Assembly: GCF_000242455.2 (NCBI RefSeq) | Contig: NC_019892.1 | Coordinates: forward strand, 8,008,744-8,072,743 | Origin: Singulisphaera acidiphila DSM 18658 | GTDB lineage: Bacteria; Planctomycetota; Planctomycetia; Isosphaerales; Isosphaeraceae | Reading direction: 5' to 3' | DNA length: 64,000 nucleotides | Shown: positions 60,595 to 64,000 of the stretch, one piece after another | Layout: each line of letters opens with the position of its first letter | Position numbering within the stretch: the first letter of the stretch is position 1 | The notes under the pieces: generated by a model | Told to the model about the DNA's origin: nothing | Seen by the model: only the letters and a program-made list of their open reading frames with translations | Databases searched by the model: none | Translations under genes and position numbers: made by a program

Positions 60595-62754
60595 TCAGCG
60601 GGGCATTCCTGCCTGAATCGTCGCCGGATCATTCTGGTGGGTGTCAAACATCGTGGTGACCAGGGTCTGTTTCCGAAGCTTGGCGATAAAGGACGACGTC
60701 TCGTTGCGGATTTTCTCGTTGAAGATCGTATTCTTGATCTTATCCTGGACTTCGACTTCAGCGAACGAGGCCGGTCCGGCGGCTCGGCGTTTCTCGACTC
60801 GAACGATATGATAACTCGTCGGAGCTTCGATGACCTGGCTGATCCGGCCCATCGGCAACGACTCGAGCGCGGCGTTGACGGACTCGACCCCATAGCCGCC
60901 GGGAGAGGTCTCCCAGACCCCGCCCTTCACCCTGTTGGGACCGTGGGACTCGGCGGCGGCCAACTTCGCAAAGTCCTCACCGCGGCGGAGCCGCCCGAGG
61001 AGAGCGTCAGCCTTGGCGCGGGCCTCGGTGCGCGACTTGCATTTGTCGAAGTCGACCACGACTTCGCGCCAGACGATTTGCGCGGGCTGGTCAAAATCGT
61101 GGAGATGTTCCAGGTAATATTCGCGCATCTCGGGCAGCGAGACCGTCATCTTCGGCCCGATCTTGGCTTTCATATAGCTCTGCGAGAGATGGTGCCTGCA
61201 ATACGTTTCTCGCATCTCGTCGAGCGAGGCACCGTGTTCCTTGAGCTTTTGCTTCAATTCATACTCATTTGTAGCGGAGTACTTGCGTAACAAGGGGTCA
61301 AGCTCTTCCGCTCGCCAGCTCTTGTCGGCATCCGCCATGACCATTTTGTAGGCCTCGGGTTTCTTCAGCTCACGCTTCGCCTCCTGGATGACGATGCTCC
61401 GTTCGACGAGCTCCTGGAGGACCGAGTAGGCCACCATGTTGACCTCCTCTTCCGAGGGAGGCTGAGAGGGATCGACTCCCTGGAGCCGTTGCCCGACCCC
61501 CTTTCTCAGTTGGTTCAGGGTGATGATCTCATCGCCAACCCGAGCGGCCACCTCGCCGGCCGATTGTGCGTTCCGAGGACGGACCTTCGACTGAATCATC
61601 GTCGAGTCGGCCGCCGTCTGCTTGACCTCGGAATCGATCTTTCCCACCGAGGCTGAATCAGCCTTCAGCGGCACGTCGGGGCTTGGTGATGTATCAGCCG
61701 GGGAAAGCGGCAGTGTCGAGGGAATCGGGGGAGCGACCAACTCACTCGACTCGAGCGAACTCTTCGGCAAGTCCGCACCAGCCTCGGGCGCCGGTGCGGG
61801 ATCAGGTGCCGAGGCCGGGGGAGCAGACGGCAATTCCAGGGGAGCTGACATCTCCGGAGGCGCCTCGAGCGCGGGGGGCGCCGAAGGGAGGTCAGAAGTG
61901 GGCGGTATCGTCATCGGAAGCACAGGAGCCGATGCCTCTGACGACGCCGGTGGATCGGCCGGCAACGAATCCAGCGAAGTCTTGTTGTCGGAAGGCGGGG
62001 ACGGCTCGGTCGGAGCCCCGAGAGGAGCACTCTCCGGAACCGCAGGAGGAGCAGGCATCGCTGGTGCCTCATCGGGCAACGGAGGTGCAAGGTCTCCCTC
62101 CCCATCAACCGGCGCTGGAAGAGACGGTGCGGCAACAACCGGCGGTGGTTCCGTGGAAGCCGGGGGAGACGCAGCCTCCGGAGCCGCACCCGGCGTAGGT
62201 GCCGCCGGGAGATCATCCGTCCCCCCCTCGACCGCAGGCGGAAGCAGACCGTCCGACGCAGCCGGCGGCTCCGGAGCCGTCGAGGTCTCAGGCTCGAGAC
62301 CTGACGGAGGCGCCGCCAGTTCGGCAAGTGACGGGTGGCTGTGGGCGGCACCAGGTTCAGGCGCGACCGTTCCGGACGATTCGTTCGGATTCGGTGAGTC
62401 GGCCACTTCCAAAGGGATATTCGACGGTGGCGGCGTCTGGGTGGCCGCCACTGAGCCTGCCGGGGGAGCTACGGCCACGGAATCGGGACGACGGTAATCC
62501 GACGGACCAGGCATGCTCCCCCTGGCTGGGGCGGGAGCAGGGGAACCGTTCTCAGGCCCATGCGTCGCCGCACTGGCGCGCAGCGACCTGGGATCGAACT
62601 TCGGATTCTCACGATTGATTGTTTCGTGAATCGATGGGAACGACGTGAGGCCAACAGGCCCCGCAGACGGACCACGACTCTGAATGGCAGAGCGGTTCTG
62701 AGCACAGCCCGCCAGGGCCAGGCCGAGAAGTCCGGCGACGACGTGGCGGTTCAT
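60595..62754 (-). CDS. Lipoprotein peptidyl-prolyl isomerase (SurA/PpiC type) with long Pro/Ala/Ser-rich region
   Basis: A 719-residue exported protein. The signal ends in a lipobox (LLGLALAGC, Cys17). About 340 residues rich in Pro, Ala, Ser and Glu follow, with no fold. A SurA-like chaperone domain begins near residue 415 (ARVGDEIITLNQLRK), and a parvulin-type domain lies at about 565-680 with DFAKLAAAESHGPNRVKGG and SYHIVRVEKR. It should help outer-membrane or envelope proteins fold. The ATG at 62754 has GGAG eight bases upstream. The disordered spacer may reach across the periplasm, which is inference. Confidence 0.88.
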   Translation of the reverse strand: MNRHVVAGLLGLALAGCAQNRSAIQSRGPSAGPVGLTSFPSIHETINRENPKFDPRSLRASAATHGPENGSPAPAPARGSMPGPSDYRRPDSVAVAPPAGSVAATQTPPPSNIPLEVADSPNPNESSGTVAPEPGAAHSHPSLAELAAPPSGLEPETSTAPEPPAASDGLLPPAVEGGTDDLPAAPTPGAAPEAASPPASTEPPPVVAAPSLPAPVDGEGDLAPPLPDEAPAMPAPPAVPESAPLGAPTEPSPPSDNKTSLDSLPADPPASSEASAPVLPMTIPPTSDLPSAPPALEAPPEMSAPLELPSAPPASAPDPAPAPEAGADLPKSSLESSELVAPPIPSTLPLSPADTSPSPDVPLKADSASVGKIDSEVKQTAADSTMIQSKVRPRNAQSAGEVAARVGDEIITLNQLRKGVGQRLQGVDPSQPPSEEEVNMVAYSVLQELVERSIVIQEAKRELKKPEAYKMVMADADKSWRAEELDPLLRKYSATNEYELKQKLKEHGASLDEMRETYCRHHLSQSYMKAKIGPKMTVSLPEMREYYLEHLHDFDQPAQIVWREVVVDFDKCKSRTEARAKADALLGRLRRGEDFAKLAAAESHGPNRVKGGVWETSPGGYGVESVNAALESLPMGRISQVIEAPTSYHIVRVEKRRAAGPASFAEVEVQDKIKNTIFNEKIRNETSSFIAKLRKQTLVTTMFDTHQNDPATIQAGMPR

Positions 62755-63070
62755 CGGCATTCTCCATCCTTGGAGATTTGGATTAACAAGGCAAACTCCG
62801 GACGGCCTTCCTGGCCAAAAGTCTGGAATTTCGTTTCGACAGGCTCGCGCAAAAATCCGGAGATGTGTTCTAATACAACGGCTCGAACCAGCCAAGCGAG
62901 AAGATAGGCCGCGACAGATTATCCGCAACACCTATCAGTGGCAAGAGCGCTTTGGCTCTCGCCCCTCCAGAGAAGCAGGGAGCGTGCGGCCCTGCTTCTT
63001 TTGCGGGGGAGTCGGTCTGAAAACAGAGAAGCGCCCGCTCCCCCGCTCGCCTTTTATGGGTTCCACAGCT
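62755..63070. other. Intergenic region with terminator-like hairpins
   Basis: This 316-base gap lies between mfd and the PPIase gene, both on the minus strand, and holds the mfd 3' end and the PPIase promoter. Besides the hairpin listed at 62971-62999, GCGGGGGAG near 63003 can pair with CTCCCCCGC near 63036. No gene is supported. Confidence 0.45.
62971..62999 (+). terminator. Hairpin with T-tract downstream of mfd
   Basis: AGAAGCAGGG at 62971-62980 pairs perfectly with CCCTGCTTCT at 62990-62999 around a 9-base loop, and TTTT follows on the plus strand. It lies about 70 bases past the mfd stop. The stem works on either strand, but the T-tract favours plus-strand (antisense) transcripts. Confidence 0.45.
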
Positions 63071-64000
63071 TCAAGGGACCTGCAAGAGCGGCTTCACAAT
63101 CCCGACCACCACCGAACCGTGTGGCCGCTTCTCCTCAATCGGTACGTAGGCCGTTTTCTCGTCGACCACCCGCACTCGCCCGGGATGAAGTTTGGCCAAG
63201 GTCGCGATCCGCTTCGGATTCCGGTAGGTGAGAACCACGTATTCGTCTTCGACGTGGATCCGTTCGAGCTGCCAGCGCTCCGCTAAAATTCTGAGCTCCG
63301 CTTCCGCGATCAGGTTCTCGGCGGGGTTCGACAGCGGACCGAAGCGATCGATAAGCTCCTGACGGAAGTCGGCCAGCCGCTCGAAGCTCCGGAGCCGGCC
63401 CAGGCGGCGGTAGAGCTCGACCTTCATCCGAGGGCCGGGGACATAATCTTTCGGCAGATAGGCACGCCAGGAGAGCTCGATCGAACAGTCGTACGCCGCC
63501 CGCGCTGGCTGATTGGTCAAGCCGCGGACTGCCGCCTCCAGAAGCGAGCAGTACAGCTCATATCCGACGCTCTCGATATGTCCCGATTGCTCGGCACCAA
63601 GGATATTCCCCGCGCCTCGGATCTCCAGGTCGCGTAGCGCAATCTTGAAGCCGGCTCCCAGTTCGGTGAACTCCTCAATCGCTTTGAGCCGCTTGACCGC
63701 GTTGGGAGTCACCGGCTTCTCGGACTCGAGCAGGAGGTACGCATAGGCGCGGTGCTTGTACCGGCCGACCCGCCCACGGAGTTGGTGCAAGTCGGCCAGG
63801 CCGTACTTGTCGGCCTCGTTGATGAAGATCGTGTTGACGTTGGGGATGTCCAGGCCCGACTCGATGATCGTGGTCGCCACCAGGATGTCGAAGTCGCGGC
63901 GGATGAAGGCGAGCATCGTTCGCTCAAGCGCCTCGCCCCCCATCTGGCCGTGGGCGATCGTGATCCGTGCCTCGGGAACGATCGCCTGGATTCGGTCAGC
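63071..64000 (-). CDS. mfd: Transcription-repair coupling factor Mfd, C-terminal part (runs off window)
   Basis: Mfd removes stalled RNA polymerase from DNA lesions and recruits UvrA. The frame is open to the end of the window, so the N-terminal part lies beyond it. Visible are the end of the helicase motor: ARITIAHGQM, motif V TTIIESGLDIPNVNTIF, motif VI LHQLRGRVGRYKHRAYAYLL, then GFKIALRDLEIRGAGNILG and the C-terminal TRCF (D7) domain. All motifs are intact. A Met at 63943 is internal, not the start. Confidence 0.93.
   Translation of the reverse strand, partial: ADRIQAIVPEARITIAHGQMGGEALERTMLAFIRRDFDILVATTIIESGLDIPNVNTIFINEADKYGLADLHQLRGRVGRYKHRAYAYLLLESEKPVTPNAVKRLKAIEEFTELGAGFKIALRDLEIRGAGNILGAEQSGHIESVGYELYCSLLEAAVRGLTNQPARAAYDCSIELSWRAYLPKDYVPGPRMKVELYRRLGRLRSFERLADFRQELIDRFGPLSNPAENLIAEAELRILAERWQLERIHVEDEYVVLTYRNPKRIATLAKLHPGRVRVVDEKTAYVPIEEKRPHGSVVVGIVKPLLQVP

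Noticed and set aside
61622..62497. Plus-strand Gly/Ser-rich ORF (291 codons)
   Set aside because: It is the antisense of the Pro/Ala/Ser-rich spacer of the PPIase; low complexity on one strand creates Gly/Ser repeats on the other.
1..64000. CRISPR arrays, tRNA/rRNA genes, transposases, integrases
   Set aside because: I looked for regular spaced repeats, tRNA T-loop and acceptor patterns, and mobile-element motifs in all gaps and found none.

Overview
The window is GC-rich, densely coded chromosomal DNA from a planctomycete, most likely of the Isosphaeraceae type. This rests on several features together: an ECF-type sigma factor with a long membrane-anchored C-terminal extension, a small HYExAFE-type nuclease-like protein, an N-terminal NPYAAP motif in a membrane protein, several small lineage-type hypothetical proteins with strong Shine-Dalgarno sites, an McsB/McsA arginine-kinase module, and many Ala/Pro/Ser-rich exported proteins. 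Species assignment is inference. I see no rRNA, tRNA, CRISPR array, transposase, integrase or prophage gene.

Layout. 1-3.7 kb: three tandem GspF-family inner-membrane secretion/pilus proteins. 3.9-8.3 kb: an exported hypothetical protein, an ABC-2 exporter pair, and three small lineage-specific proteins. 8.9-16.1 kb: an orphan hybrid histidine kinase, an exported repeat protein with a duplicated beta-sandwich-like domain, and a penicillin-acylase-family hydrolase without a visible signal peptide. 16.1-22.5 kb (minus strand): a ThDP enzyme, two sugar-nucleotide epimerase/reductases, a GT4 glycosyltransferase and an exported TlpA-like thioredoxin, which looks like a cell-surface polysaccharide locus. 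22.7-24.6 kb: a GspE/PilB-type ATPase converging on an FHA protein. 24.8-30.8 kb: a Tat-exported sugar-phosphate isomerase-like protein, an alpha/beta hydrolase, DprA, a membrane-anchored protein with a pseudopilin-like C-terminus, and AroB.

30.9-39.7 kb is a plus-strand run: M50 site-2 protease, homocysteine methyltransferase-like protein, YkgJ-like cysteine-cluster protein, HYExAFE protein, a tiny membrane protein, then bioB, a FabF-like ketosynthase, bioF, a class V aminotransferase-like protein and coaD. 39.8-42.7 kb (minus strand): a J-domain protein, arginine kinase McsB and two McsA-like zinc-finger/UVR proteins. 43.1-52.1 kb: trpE, the transmembrane sigma factor, a PfkB-type sugar kinase, a methyltransferase, a fused membrane/spermidine-synthase protein and a membrane-anchored TlpA thioredoxin.

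52.2-59.9 kb (minus strand) is a tightly overlapping seven-gene set, RDD - SpoIIM-like - membrane protein - DUF4129 - DUF4350 - MoxR - DUF58, followed by an NPYAAP membrane protein. 60.3-64 kb holds a small membrane protein, a lipoprotein peptidyl-prolyl isomerase with a very long Pro/Ala/Ser linker, and the C-terminal part of Mfd running off the window.

The most notable candidates for new biology are the transmembrane sigma factor carrying a secretin/STN-like extracytoplasmic domain, the MoxR-DUF58 cluster with SpoIIM and RDD partners, the bioB-ketosynthase-bioF cluster, the duplicated McsA adaptors beside McsB, and the scattered GspF/GspE/pseudopilin-like parts. None is proven novel from sequence alone.
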